Origin: a virus | Length of the DNA: 23,102 nucleotides | Virus record (IMG/VR): IMGVR_UViG_3300021378_000174 | Coordinates: 1-23,102 of that record | Strand: one strand, 5' to 3' | In this document: positions 1 through 8,452 of the stretch, in pieces | Layout of the letters: every line of letters starts with the position of its first letter | Numbering within the stretch: the stretch's first letter is position 1 | The notes under the pieces: model-generated | Database searches by the model: none | Told to the model about the DNA's origin: nothing | The model's input: the letters and a program-made list of their open reading frames with translations, nothing else | Translations under genes and position numbers: made by a program

Positions 1-149
1 TCTTCTGAAATGTTTGATTCAATATTTAAAATTTTTGAAAGAATTTTTGTTTTTGTCTTAGCATCGCCCAAGCTAATGTTGTTCTCTTCTGCATACTCTC
101 TAAGTTCTTTTGCAGTTTTTAATGATAGATCTTCCATTATGTCTCCCAT
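1..149 (-). CDS. Partial small helical protein, SAP/Rho-N-like motif
   Basis: The 5' part of a gene that runs off the left edge; 49 codons are visible. The visible peptide is charged and helical and contains LSLKTAKELREYAEENNISL followed by a lysine-rich helix. This helix-turn-helix pattern resembles SAP, HeH or Rho N-terminal-like motifs, which phages often carry in small head-completion or DNA-binding proteins; that resemblance is by eye only. Two in-frame starts exist. ATG at 149 sits exactly 6 nt after a TGTTATAAT promoter, as in four other genes here, so it would be leaderless. ATG at 137 has GGGAG upstream. I chose 149 because of the promoter phasing. The gene follows the major capsid gene, where head-completion proteins are usual. 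Confidence 0.6.
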   Translation of the reverse strand, partial: MGDIMEDLSLKTAKELREYAEENNISLGDAKTKTKILSKILNIESNISE

Positions 150-155
150 TCTCTA

Positions 156-164
156 ATTATAACA
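156..164 (-). promoter_or_regulatory. Extended -10 promoter (TGTTATAAT)
   Basis: Minus strand reads TGTTATAAT, with a perfect -10 hexamer and the TG of an extended -10. The hexamer ends 6 nt before the ATG at 149, so the predicted start of transcription is the A of that ATG. It lies just after the hairpin that follows the capsid gene. Confidence 0.65.
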
Positions 165-177
165 GAATATAGCTGAA

Positions 178-203
178 GGGGCAGAGAACATTCTCCCTGC
201 CCC
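178..203 (-). terminator. GC-rich hairpin after the major capsid gene
   Basis: As minus-strand RNA this is an 11-bp stem (7 bp of GGGGCAG/CTGCCCC, then a G-U pair, two standard pairs and a further G-U) closed by a 4-nt loop. It lies between the capsid stop codon and the next promoter. The tail after the stem has only UU before mixed sequence, so it may be an inefficient terminator or a 3'-end stabiliser rather than a textbook intrinsic terminator. Confidence 0.6.
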
Positions 204-226
204 CACAAGCATTTTTTATTTAATTA

Positions 227-1357
227 TTAGGATGTTGCACCTGAAGCATCTGCGTAAGCAACTGCGTCAAGTTCTTCCCATGTAATTCCTAGACGGACGA
301 ATACTGTGTATTCGATTGTGTCCTTCTTGGCTTGGTACTCACGATTCACTGTGATATCGCGTTGGAATCCCCATACACGGTTCTGTGGGAATGTAAGATC
401 TACATAATCCGCAGGGTAGTAAGGAACCTCCATAACATCAATACCGAGGACACGAGTAGTGCGAGCACCACCGAATGTCTGTCCAGCGCCACCTAGGTAA
501 GCGTTGGTGTACTGATCTGTACCGCGTAGAGCAGGAGCAACAGCCTCTGCAATAGCGTCTGCAAGTGTTCCGTTGTTAGCAACGATACCAGCAAAGGCAT
601 CTGTTCCTGCATAGAACTTAAGACCGCTCTTTACAGCACGGTACTTGCGTGGCATTGCATAAATGATTTGCTGCATTACCTCTGGGGTCCAGTCGTTTCC
701 AGAAACAGAAACAACTGCTTGATGAGCATCAGATCCTGCTGTAACTTGGTTAACGAAACCGTCCCAAATTCCGAGGAATGGGTCAGCTCCACCGTCACCG
801 TTAATAGCCAAATCTTCGATATCGTTACCGAAAGCGTTGGTCATCAAACGGACAAGATGATCTTCAAGAGCACCTCCTTCAATGTTGTCCTCAAGGGACT
901 CTGTTGAAACTTCCCAGTCAAGACGGATCTTCTTTGTTGTAAGCTCCACCTTTGTGAAAGTTGCGCCAGCATTTGTGTAGCTGCCTTCTGCTTGTGCTGC
1001 TGCACGGATAACGCGCTCACCAACGTTGACCTTTTCGATCTCCATTGTATTTGCACGCATAGTTACCCTGCGTCCATCATTAGCAAGAACTGTTGCATCC
1101 CAAACATAATCGATAAAACGATTAGCCTGTTCTGGATTCAGGATACCTCCAGCAACACCTGTTGGGTTAACTGCGTTTGGTCCTGTTAGATCTCCGTAGT
1201 TAGCGGTTGGGATATTCCCAATTACACCAGCTCCTGGATCTGTTACTCCGCCAATATTACCTGCTGCAACGGCTCCTTGACCTTGGTATAGACCTGGTGC
1301 TGGATCTCCGTATCCGCTAGCTTCACTTGGCTGATTCTTTAAAATTTCTTCTGACAT
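227..1357 (-). CDS. Major capsid protein, HK97 fold
   Basis: Forms the icosahedral head shell. The protein is 376 residues from the chosen start. Its first 75 or so residues are rich in Gly, Pro and Ala, a plausible flexible or processed N-arm. The body then shows the pattern of phage major capsid proteins: NRFIDYVWDATVLANDGRRV near the start of the core, then EIEKVNVGERVI, an E-loop-like stretch, a long helix around LEDHLVRLMTNAFGNDIEDL, and a C-terminal strand QAKKDTIEYTVFVRLGITWE. The start at 1357 (MSEEILKN) is preferred over the ATG 18 nt upstream because a perfect GGAGGTGA ribosome site (1373-1366) sits 8 nt before it and overlaps the upstream ATG. It follows the protease-scaffold gene by 33 nt, the standard order for head genes. 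No clear promoter lies directly upstream. Confidence 0.93.
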   Translation of the reverse strand: MSEEILKNQPSEASGYGDPAPGLYQGQGAVAAGNIGGVTDPGAGVIGNIPTANYGDLTGPNAVNPTGVAGGILNPEQANRFIDYVWDATVLANDGRRVTMRANTMEIEKVNVGERVIRAAAQAEGSYTNAGATFTKVELTTKKIRLDWEVSTESLEDNIEGGALEDHLVRLMTNAFGNDIEDLAINGDGGADPFLGIWDGFVNQVTAGSDAHQAVVSVSGNDWTPEVMQQIIYAMPRKYRAVKSGLKFYAGTDAFAGIVANNGTLADAIAEAVAPALRGTDQYTNAYLGGAGQTFGGARTTRVLGIDVMEVPYYPADYVDLTFPQNRVWGFQRDITVNREYQAKKDTIEYTVFVRLGITWEELDAVAYADASGATS

Positions 1358-1390
1358 TGTATATTTCACCTCCATTTTTCTTTTTTATTA

Positions 1391-1981
1391 TTATGCGAAT
1401 AGGTCGGACTTTGTGAGGAAACGTCCACCCCATAGTGCTTTTTGCTGAGCCTTTTCGAAAATTGGCTCCTGTACGATCTCTCCGAGATCGCCAGACTTAC
1501 GGAAAGCAGTATCTTTTTCTACTGCATCTACACGCTTTCCAAAATCATTTTTTACTGAATCAACATCTTGTCTAACACCTGTAACTGTCTTGTTGAGTTC
1601 GTCTACCTTCTCATTAAGAGCCTTAATGGTGTCAGCAAGCATGGTGAATGTTGACTGGACCTCTTGAATGAGTGCTTTAGCAACTTCATCTTCTTCAGGT
1701 TTCATTGACTTCTCTTCCATGTCTTCCTCTTCATCCATGGACTTTTCAGCCATATCTTCATCATCTTCTTCTTCAGTTGAAATTTCAATCTCTACAGCCT
1801 TTTCTACTTCTTCTTCAGCCTTTTCTACTTCTGGCTCAGATTTCTCTAGTTCTGGCTCTACAGCTTTTTCAGCTTCTGCTTCAGACTTTTCCATTTCAAC
1901 TTCTACAGTTTTTTCTACAGTCTCTATAACAATCTCTGCTACATCTTCTGTAGGTGCTGTTTCTGTATTTTCATTTTCCAT
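1391..1981 (-). CDS. Nested in-frame scaffold protein (internal start)
   Basis: A second start inside the protease gene, at Met246, would yield a 196-residue acidic scaffold in the same frame. The minus strand just upstream reads AAAGGAGGTAAGCAAGATG; the AAAGGAGGT (1997-1989) is a near-perfect Shine-Dalgarno sequence, and 8 nt separate GGAGG from the ATG, an ideal distance. This stretch encodes AKEVSKM, at the junction between the cysteine element and the acidic repeat, exactly where a separate scaffold should begin. Lambda C/Nu3 and several other phages make the scaffold from an in-frame start within the protease gene. The start signal is seen in the sequence; expression of the short form is inferred. 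Confidence 0.7.
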   Translation of the reverse strand: MENENTETAPTEDVAEIVIETVEKTVEVEMEKSEAEAEKAVEPELEKSEPEVEKAEEEVEKAVEIEISTEEEDDEDMAEKSMDEEEDMEEKSMKPEEDEVAKALIQEVQSTFTMLADTIKALNEKVDELNKTVTGVRQDVDSVKNDFGKRVDAVEKDTAFRKSGDLGEIVQEPIFEKAQQKALWGGRFLTKSDLFA

Positions 1982-2716
1982 CTTGCTTACCTCCTTTGCG
2001 TCATTTTTGATAGTAGAAAGAATAGACTTTACTACTTCTGCCTTTTGAGCATCATTAGTCTCAACGAAACCAATGTTGTTCATACCTTTGTCGCATCTTG
2101 GGCAGTCTGATGTACTACCAGAAGATAGTTGAACAATATCATCACCTTTGCACCAAAATACATTTTCAATTAGGGCTTTAGAAAGATACCCTCCAGCATG
2201 ACCTTTTTCAATGCTAATAACATTGGCGTATTGATTTGCAGGATTGTCTACTAAAGACAATTCAAAGAGATCATAATCTTTAATGATCCTAATAGATTTA
2301 TTAGTACCTTCATCAAAAGTATCTTCGTAATCTTTTACACTGCCACCTATTGAAAAACCTGTTAATGTGCCGTCAAGAACTTTTTCCCATGTATCTTGAG
2401 CACCCTTACTTACATATGTAGAAACAAAAACACCTTTATAAAACTTTCCAGTTTCTTGATCATAGAATGAATCTTCTTTAAAGGAGACTAGTTTTCCTAC
2501 AGCTTTCTTATCATCGTGCATCTCTCTGATATTTCCACGGAATTGCTCAAAAGCTTTTACGCTAGCCTCTGATGGAACAATGTCCCCTTGTCTATCAATG
2601 TTATCAAGAGTAGCAAATCCAGACACGATTCTTCTCTCTATATCAATTTTTGCAATAGGCATTGAAAGACGTAAATTGCTTCCTTCAGATTCCCAGTGTG
2701 CCTTAGAAATTTCCAT
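1391..2716 (-). CDS. Prohead protease fused to acidic coiled-coil scaffold
   Basis: Processes the procapsid and probably guides its assembly. Residues 1-170 match HK97-family (U35-like) prohead proteases: REMHDDKKAVGK with candidate catalytic His67, TGFSIGGS with Ser122, and LFELSLVDNPAN with acidic Glu152. Residues 180-225 hold three cysteines (189, 205, 208) in FWCK and CPRC contexts, a possible metal-binding element. Residues 246-345 are an extremely acidic, Glu/Lys/Val-rich imperfect repeat (units like EVEKAEEEVEKA and EDMEEKSM). Residues 345-400 are a predicted coiled coil (IKALNEKVDELNKTVTGVRQ), followed by a C-terminal tail. Such acidic helical regions are typical of scaffolds. At 441 residues it is far longer than the usual protease of about 200. 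An internal in-frame start at 1981 could make the scaffold alone. It lies between portal and capsid. Confidence 0.92.
   Translation of the reverse strand: MEISKAHWESEGSNLRLSMPIAKIDIERRIVSGFATLDNIDRQGDIVPSEASVKAFEQFRGNIREMHDDKKAVGKLVSFKEDSFYDQETGKFYKGVFVSTYVSKGAQDTWEKVLDGTLTGFSIGGSVKDYEDTFDEGTNKSIRIIKDYDLFELSLVDNPANQYANVISIEKGHAGGYLSKALIENVFWCKGDDIVQLSSGSTSDCPRCDKGMNNIGFVETNDAQKAEVVKSILSTIKNDAKEVSKMENENTETAPTEDVAEIVIETVEKTVEVEMEKSEAEAEKAVEPELEKSEPEVEKAEEEVEKAVEIEISTEEEDDEDMAEKSMDEEEDMEEKSMKPEEDEVAKALIQEVQSTFTMLADTIKALNEKVDELNKTVTGVRQDVDSVKNDFGKRVDAVEKDTAFRKSGDLGEIVQEPIFEKAQQKALWGGRFLTKSDLFA
1989..1997 (-). promoter_or_regulatory. Strong internal ribosome binding site
   Basis: AAAGGAGGT on the minus strand inside the protease-scaffold gene, 8 nt (counted from GGAGG) before an in-frame ATG at 1981. 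It is as good as the ribosome sites of the independent genes in this window. Confidence 0.75.
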
Positions 2717-2726
2717 ATTAGTTCCT

Positions 2727-2734
2727 ATTATACA
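2727..2734 (-). promoter_or_regulatory. -10 promoter before protease-scaffold (TGTATAAT)
   Basis: A perfect TATAAT lies 10 nt before the ATG at 2716. The TG here directly abuts the hexamer rather than being one base away, so it is a weaker match to the repeated motif. An AGGA follows the hexamer; if transcription starts about 7 nt downstream of the -10, that AGGA would lie upstream of the transcript start and the leader would be only about 4 nt. Confidence 0.5.
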
Positions 2735-2751
2735 GCATTTTTATCAAATTG

Positions 2752-4383
2752 TTACTGTGTTGATCTTCCACTACCTTGAGGGTTTCTTCCAGTAGTTGTA
2801 GCGACACTATCTGATGCATTATTCATTCTTTCTGCATCTCTTTGTCTGTTACCTGCCAAGTTTGCACGAGCGTCAGTTGCTTGTCTTGGAGTCATCTCAA
2901 AGACTTCATCTCCACCTGGCCTTTGTGGTAATCCAATCTGCTCTCTTGCTTCATTTGGAGTCATTACCTGAGTCTTAATGTATCTTTCAAGCATTTGTGA
3001 TTGAGCTACTTCATCTGTCAAAGTTAATTCATTAAACTTAAGGTTGATTAGATCTGTTTTTGTTTTTACAATCTTATTTACCATTTTTTCAATATATCTT
3101 TGTGCTGGACGAGTTACCTGTTCCTTGAATGTTCTATCTTGAGCCATAGCCGCAGCAAGACCTCCAGTATCAACTCCACCAAGTTTTGAAAGCGGAACCT
3201 GATGAGCCATAAGAATGTCATCCCGATTCTTTTGATGATAGTCATTAAATGATGCTTCTTGAACATTTGCTTCAACAGGAATCATCTTAAAGTCAATAGC
3301 GTTTCCTTGTGAGTCTGCAGGAAGTGGAACATAAAGGGTCCTATGATTCTGACCTTTTAATCCAGTCTGCAAGAATCTAAATAGTCTATCCTCTGACTCA
3401 GAATCAAGTCTTGCTCCCTTGACAACAACAATATACCTTGGAACAGCCTTATTTTCAAAGTAATCTATGTTAAATTGTGCTGCTAACTGATCACCCTTGA
3501 GAGATAGATAAGCAGAAAGAATATCTGGTACACCATAAAATGTGTTTAGTGGTGAGTAGGCTTTAAAGTGAATTACTTCGTTTGGACGAGGATCTTCTGT
3601 GATTGGGTTAGGGTTTGTTGCTCCAAAGTTTCTAAAGTATACTATTTTACCTGCAATAATTTGAGTAAAACCATCACGAATTCTGCGTACCCTCATTGTT
3701 GTAGCTGGAATATGCCCAAGGTATCCAATGTCTCCAGTAACTGTTCTACCAACTTCTAGATAACCATTTCCTGTTGATTCAAGATCAAGAAGAACCTTCT
3801 CCATTGTTGTAGTGAAGCTATCATCATCATTTAGGCTTTCAATCCACTCCATTGCCTCGCCTTTTAGTCTATCTAAGCGGCGGCGAGCCTTTTGCATAGC
3901 TGTTTCGTTCTCCATTGATTCAATTCTAAGAATAACGTCTTTTGCTACATCAAACTTATATCCAAGTCCAACAGTGTTTGACACCTTTGCATCAATTGCT
4001 GCATGATTGGCAAAGTTTGTGTCATAAAAATTTGCAAGTTCGTATAAGTTATATGGCGGTGTTATAACATCAAAAAGTCCATACCCATTTCTAAAAACTT
4101 CTCCTGGATTCATTTGCTTTGACTTGACCCCATCAATGCCAGAAGCCCTCGTTCCCGCTGAAACAGCATATGACCCAGTGGCTCTGCCATCTCTATCTAC
4201 AGGAATGTTTATTGATTTTTCCAACTTATTGTTTGTTCTAGTGGTCCTTCTTTTAAAATTAGTGTTTATTCCATCAAAATCTTTGATCTCTTCCCATGAC
4301 TTGTTGAAAGGATCTTTGGATAGAAACTCATTCTCAACCTCAATGTCATCAGAGTACTTTATAGCAATTCTTTGTTCTTCCAT
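2752..4383 (-). CDS. Portal protein
   Basis: Forms the dodecameric ring at the head vertex through which DNA passes. The protein is 543 residues, within the family's usual length. The first 100 residues are polar and probably flexible. From about residue 100 it shows PPYNLYELANFYDTNFANHA and DAKVSNTVGLGYKF, the membrane-like N-terminal pattern of PBSX/HK97-type portals. Around residues 375-400 the diagnostic NDYHQKNRDDILMAHQVPLS is followed by KLGG, and after it a long helical region (VTRPAQRYIEKMVNKIV) and MTPNEAREQIGLP, a common portal C-terminal signature. The ATG overlaps the stop codon of the upstream 122-residue gene (TAATG), so the two are translationally coupled. Identification rests on these motifs and on the adjacent protease and capsid genes. 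Confidence 0.93.
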   Translation of the reverse strand: MEEQRIAIKYSDDIEVENEFLSKDPFNKSWEEIKDFDGINTNFKRRTTRTNNKLEKSINIPVDRDGRATGSYAVSAGTRASGIDGVKSKQMNPGEVFRNGYGLFDVITPPYNLYELANFYDTNFANHAAIDAKVSNTVGLGYKFDVAKDVILRIESMENETAMQKARRRLDRLKGEAMEWIESLNDDDSFTTTMEKVLLDLESTGNGYLEVGRTVTGDIGYLGHIPATTMRVRRIRDGFTQIIAGKIVYFRNFGATNPNPITEDPRPNEVIHFKAYSPLNTFYGVPDILSAYLSLKGDQLAAQFNIDYFENKAVPRYIVVVKGARLDSESEDRLFRFLQTGLKGQNHRTLYVPLPADSQGNAIDFKMIPVEANVQEASFNDYHQKNRDDILMAHQVPLSKLGGVDTGGLAAAMAQDRTFKEQVTRPAQRYIEKMVNKIVKTKTDLINLKFNELTLTDEVAQSQMLERYIKTQVMTPNEAREQIGLPQRPGGDEVFEMTPRQATDARANLAGNRQRDAERMNNASDSVATTTGRNPQGSGRSTQ

Positions 4384-4751
4384 TAATCTTGTGCTCCATA
4401 TTTCTTGAGTGTCTGTTGAGCATCGTAAACTGCTCCCATATCATTTAGGTTTGGAATTAATCCATTTTTCATTCTGTCTACCTGCTCAGAGTGACCTTCA
4501 TCACTGATTCTACTTATCCCAGCGTAAAACCATGGGCTTCCATCTGGCTGTCCATAGTGAGCTGCTGCTTTTCTTAGTTCAGAAATATTTGATAAGTCAT
4601 GTTTTCTTGACGGAATGTTTAAAAGATTTCCCTGACCATCATTAAAAAGGTGTCCATCTGGAAGTTTCCAGAAGTAAAGTCCCCAGTCGTACCCTTTATC
4701 TATGATTGTGGCTTTTGATTTGCCTACTTTTGGCTTTCTAGTATTACTCAT
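4383..4751 (-). CDS. Conserved phage protein of unknown function upstream of portal
   Basis: A 122-residue soluble protein with a basic N-terminus (TRKPKVGKSKATII) followed by an aromatic stretch YDWGLYFWKLPDGHLFNDGQ, then GNLLNIPSRKHDL and helical segments. I recall similar short proteins near portals of large actinobacteriophages, but cannot confirm this here, and no function is known to me. There is no signal peptide or membrane segment. The start is a predicted leaderless one: TGCTATAAT ends exactly 6 nt before the ATG and there is no ribosome site. The stop overlaps the portal ATG (TAATG), implying co-translation and a role linked to head or portal assembly. Confidence 0.8.
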   Translation of the reverse strand: MSNTRKPKVGKSKATIIDKGYDWGLYFWKLPDGHLFNDGQGNLLNIPSRKHDLSNISELRKAAAHYGQPDGSPWFYAGISRISDEGHSEQVDRMKNGLIPNLNDMGAVYDAQQTLKKYGAQD

Positions 4752-4757
4752 GGTTGA

Positions 4758-4766
4758 ATTATAGCA
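4758..4766 (-). promoter_or_regulatory. Extended -10 promoter (TGCTATAAT), leaderless spacing
   Basis: TGCTATAAT on the minus strand, ending 6 nt before the ATG at 4751, so the predicted first transcribed base is the A of ATG. A second TATAAT lies 10 nt upstream (4768-4773) and contains the TAA stop of the preceding LamG-like gene. Confidence 0.65.
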
Positions 4767-4768
4767 GA

Positions 4769-7700
4769 TTATACGGGTTTAAGGATATATGATGGTTCAA
4801 ACCATATCACAGATGAGAATACGCTGAATTGATCATTTTGCACTGACATACCTGTATTATCATCAATAACTATGATATTTGTACCTGTGTAAGTTGCATA
4901 TATCTCTTTGGGGGTAGTGGAAAACTGTCGTGCCTCTTCTAAGACATAAACATCTTTCCATTTGTTTGGAATTTCAAGTACTCCGTTTTCATCATACCAA
5001 GACTGCCAATCAACTATATTCCCTGGATCTATTTCTTGATCTCCGTAAAGAACATCTTCCCAAGTTCTAGCAATGGTTACGCCAAACTCATTTAATCCAG
5101 TTGATTTAAAGAAGGATATGTTGCTGTATGTACAACCAAACAACAGACTTAAAGATCCAGAGAAGTTATTCATATCCAGTGGCTCTTCAAATGAAAAGGC
5201 TACTACATTCCATTCATATTTTTCTATGTATGGATTGTCTACCTTTATTCCGTTTTGATAAAAAGATATTCCAGAGTATTCTTGTTTTGTATACTTGTCT
5301 CTTGCCGATATATACAATCTTCCAAGACTCTCTACTGGAGTAACAATAAACTCTATATCTCCGTCTCTATGCGTTAAATAAAATATAGCTTGAGTTGTTC
5401 CAATTTCCTGGAATATATCATATTTCATAAATAATTGAAATGCTCCAAGTAAGTAATTTGCGCTTCTGTTTCTGTTTACTGGGATTAAAGAGCCATACTC
5501 AATATCAGCATCCGTATCCAGAACCTTGATTCCAGTGTTTTCCGTTAAGTATAAGTATGGAAGATTTTGCTTACCTAGCATAATTGGATTCTTTGATTTT
5601 CCACTGTAATATATTCCAGTTTTTACATATGGATAGATCGGAGTTCCTGTTTTAGTTCCAATCGCTGTGAGTGATTTTTGATTAAGAGACTTTGAGGTAA
5701 TCTCCAGGTTCTTTACTTTTAGCGGATTACTTATTATGCCATCTTGTTCAATTTCAAAATGCACAACCATTGCCACGTTTTTAAAATTTATTGCTTTTGG
5801 TGGATAGATTACTGTTCCATCTATCACCCTGAACTTTGTCTTATAAGATTTATATGGATCAAGGTTGGTGTTTTGGTTGTCTGCATAAACTGTATAAGAG
5901 TCTGTTAAGTTTTTTGTATAAGTAAAGCTTGACAATGGCTCATCTGCTCCTTCAGCAAGGAGTTGGAAAGTAACATAAGCATCAAGGGATGATTGAGATG
6001 TATCAATTTGATATTCTGTAATAATGTTTCCTGCAAGATCCGCATAGTCTGCATATCCAGAAAGAACTGCATTATCTAAAATACCATAATCTTTCTGAAT
6101 AGGATCGTTATAGTCTTCAAAAAGCTCTTGGTATGTCCAATCTGGATTATCTATAGTTGTCTCTACAATGGTGGTTAATGATGGGTATCCAAAGTTAAAC
6201 TGTAGATAGTCAAGGTCATAGGCGGTTGCTCCATCGCTTGTCTCTATGTATGATGCAAAAGATGATAGAGGAAAATACTCTTCCCATTTAGACGAAACAG
6301 ATATGTCAAGGAAAAATGCATTGTATCTAAAGAATGGAGACAAGGTGTATGAAGCATAGTGTCCATCTAGTAAAGCTTCATCTGCATTATCTGCAATTCC
6401 GTTTTCTTGAAAATGTTCGGATATTGACTGATAGTTTTCTTGATCAGAAAAACCTATTCTGTATATCTTACCCTCAAATGTTGAAACTCCATTCCCTCCA
6501 ACAAACATCGACAGTACTTCTGGGGAACCAAAGAAGGATGCTAGTTCATAATTGAAAGATTCAGATATTGTTGGTATATGGATGCCTACAGCAAAATGAC
6601 TATTCGCCACAGTAAAACCTGTACCTGCCAATTCCTGCCCATCAAATTCATATGTTATGTCATATCCAGTTATATTTATTTCAAATCTTTTTCCATTTAA
6701 AGTATTTACTATATGAAGAAGCGGTCTTGTTTCTATCACTTCGGACTCTACTTCAAAGATTCCATAAAAAGAACTTAGAGGGTTGGACAGAAAAGTTAAA
6801 GAGGTAAAGTTTAGATAGCATGGCTCTGTCCAGTTTGTTCCAGTTATTGGCACCCATTCATCACCTTCAATATTTGGCCTAAATGATATATTTTTAGCAT
6901 GGTTTCCACTTGGATATAAGAGATCGTTTAGATCTTTGCAGTCTGAATACCACTCAACAACATCTCTTCCTCCCAAATATATGTCTGGCAAGGAGTAGTC
7001 TGGTACAGAGATAGAATTTGTATTTGCAATTAGATTGTTATAGTATCCTGCATCCCACCTTTCCATGTCTGGATACACTTTATTTACTGTGTAATTTGCA
7101 TTTGCAAAGTTTATAATTGCTTCTTCACCATCAAATGAATCATTGATCAGTTCAAGAGGGTCAGTTCCTTGTCCCCAAACAAAATGCTTTCTTGCAAGTT
7201 GAAGAGGTATTGCATAAGGAAAGATTGACAGACAATCAATCTCCATAAGATTTATATCTTCATAGCTATAAATGCCTAACCATTCACTTTCAGAAAGGGA
7301 CACGGTGTTCTTGTCTACAGTTATTTGAGCAACCTGCTCTCCATTGATAAGCATATAAAAGGCATCTCCCTTTATATATATGTGAACAAGCATTGGTCGA
7401 TACCAATAAGATACGTTATGAGATGAAAATTTCCCATCAACAACAAGGGTAATAAATCCTTCACTTACATAAACCCCATCATTTGTATCTATTGGTCCAA
7501 GGATTCTTCTTGATTCTTTTGTAGATGGCCTTGTTTTTATCCAAAACTCCAATGTAAAATCTTTAGAAATTCCGTCAGTTGTAAAAAACTCTTTGTTTGG
7601 GAAAATGAAGGATGGAGAACCATCTAGTGATGGATATATCTTTGTAACATTCTCTGATCCAAAAATCATCGGTATTCCTTTGTTTTTTGCAAGAGCCTTT

Positions 7701-8437
7701 CCATTTTCACAAACAAAATAAGCATTCTGAGAAAGAACCCCATATTGATCTGATGAAACAACTTTATTGGATAGTCCAGAAGATGCTGGAGCGACCTCTG
7801 TTATTGCCCCCAAGCTTTTTGAAGTAAATGGTTCAGACCATTGACCAACAGTTATTCCATTAAAGATAAAGTTATAGTCTCCAGGAGTTCCGCCAGTATT
7901 CACTTTGGCTCTGAAAATTATGTGACAGTAATCTGAGTCAAATTGTTCAATAAGGAAAGTATCTTGTATATGAATCCATTCTCTTCTGTCTGTAGTTGGT
8001 ATTACCGTAAATACCTCAATCCAAGAAGATGTTGCATCGTCATAGTACTCATACCCAATCTCATATTCAGATACATAAAGAGAATCTTGGTAAACATAAG
8101 CACTTATACAAAACGTCTCAAGCTCTTCGCTGCAGTCACTAAAAAGAAAAGTATCTGGACTCTTTGCTTCTATATAAGTTCCGTCCGATAAAGGAACACT
8201 TCCTTCTATTCCAGCATAAATATCACTAGAAAAAGGAGATCCTATATTTGGTAGTTCTAGAGAATCATTAGCTGTTCCATTTGTTATATTCCAACCAAGA
8301 TATGGAGAGTCTGCTTCGAACCTTCTTTGTTGATTTGTAATTAAAGAAATATATGGAAAATCATCATCAATAGGCCAAATACCTATCGGATGTTCTGAAT
8401 ATAGCTTTGCTGCGTACATATTAGAAACGTTTGTCAT
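4769..8437 (-). CDS. Large LamG-like minor tail / adhesion protein
   Basis: A 1222-residue, beta-rich, aromatic- and Asn-rich protein, probably a structural tail or receptor-binding component. The start (MYAAKLYSEHPIGIWPIDDD) resembles the N-terminus of actinophage minor tail proteins as I remember them. Residues about 240-420 look like a LamG/concanavalin-like jelly roll: FTLEFWIKTRPSTKESRRIL, then GFITLVVDGK and FYMLINGEQVAQITVDKNT. Two further stretches, about 580-690 (GKRFEINITGYDITYEFDG) and about 1020-1150 (FIVTPVESLGRLYISARDKY), look like additional, more degenerate jelly rolls. There is no signal peptide or transmembrane segment. LamG domains commonly bind glycans or surface proteins. 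The gene has its own promoter and an AGGAGAG ribosome site, and sits between the reductase and head genes rather than with the fibre array. Tail assignment is an inference from domain type and genome context. Confidence 0.8.
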   Translation of the reverse strand: MTNVSNMYAAKLYSEHPIGIWPIDDDFPYISLITNQQRRFEADSPYLGWNITNGTANDSLELPNIGSPFSSDIYAGIEGSVPLSDGTYIEAKSPDTFLFSDCSEELETFCISAYVYQDSLYVSEYEIGYEYYDDATSSWIEVFTVIPTTDRREWIHIQDTFLIEQFDSDYCHIIFRAKVNTGGTPGDYNFIFNGITVGQWSEPFTSKSLGAITEVAPASSGLSNKVVSSDQYGVLSQNAYFVCENGKALAKNKGIPMIFGSENVTKIYPSLDGSPSFIFPNKEFFTTDGISKDFTLEFWIKTRPSTKESRRILGPIDTNDGVYVSEGFITLVVDGKFSSHNVSYWYRPMLVHIYIKGDAFYMLINGEQVAQITVDKNTVSLSESEWLGIYSYEDINLMEIDCLSIFPYAIPLQLARKHFVWGQGTDPLELINDSFDGEEAIINFANANYTVNKVYPDMERWDAGYYNNLIANTNSISVPDYSLPDIYLGGRDVVEWYSDCKDLNDLLYPSGNHAKNISFRPNIEGDEWVPITGTNWTEPCYLNFTSLTFLSNPLSSFYGIFEVESEVIETRPLLHIVNTLNGKRFEINITGYDITYEFDGQELAGTGFTVANSHFAVGIHIPTISESFNYELASFFGSPEVLSMFVGGNGVSTFEGKIYRIGFSDQENYQSISEHFQENGIADNADEALLDGHYASYTLSPFFRYNAFFLDISVSSKWEEYFPLSSFASYIETSDGATAYDLDYLQFNFGYPSLTTIVETTIDNPDWTYQELFEDYNDPIQKDYGILDNAVLSGYADYADLAGNIITEYQIDTSQSSLDAYVTFQLLAEGADEPLSSFTYTKNLTDSYTVYADNQNTNLDPYKSYKTKFRVIDGTVIYPPKAINFKNVAMVVHFEIEQDGIISNPLKVKNLEITSKSLNQKSLTAIGTKTGTPIYPYVKTGIYYSGKSKNPIMLGKQNLPYLYLTENTGIKVLDTDADIEYGSLIPVNRNRSANYLLGAFQLFMKYDIFQEIGTTQAIFYLTHRDGDIEFIVTPVESLGRLYISARDKYTKQEYSGISFYQNGIKVDNPYIEKYEWNVVAFSFEEPLDMNNFSGSLSLLFGCTYSNISFFKSTGLNEFGVTIARTWEDVLYGDQEIDPGNIVDWQSWYDENGVLEIPNKWKDVYVLEEARQFSTTPKEIYATYTGTNIIVIDDNTGMSVQNDQFSVFSSVIWFEPSYILKPV

Positions 8438-8452
8438 TTACTCTCCTAGTTA

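Noticed and set aside
1358-1375. Upstream ATG of the capsid gene at 1375
   Set aside because: It overlaps the perfect GGAGGTGA that serves the ATG at 1357, and has no ribosome site of its own.
1376-1405. Promoter directly before the capsid gene
   Set aside because: Only AT-rich sequence without TGnTATAAT; capsid expression is more likely from read-through plus the very strong ribosome site.
1668-2048. Plus-strand serine-rich open frame opposite the scaffold region
   Set aside because: It mirrors the acidic Glu/Lys repeat of the scaffold on the other strand; low-complexity shadow with no ribosome site or promoter.
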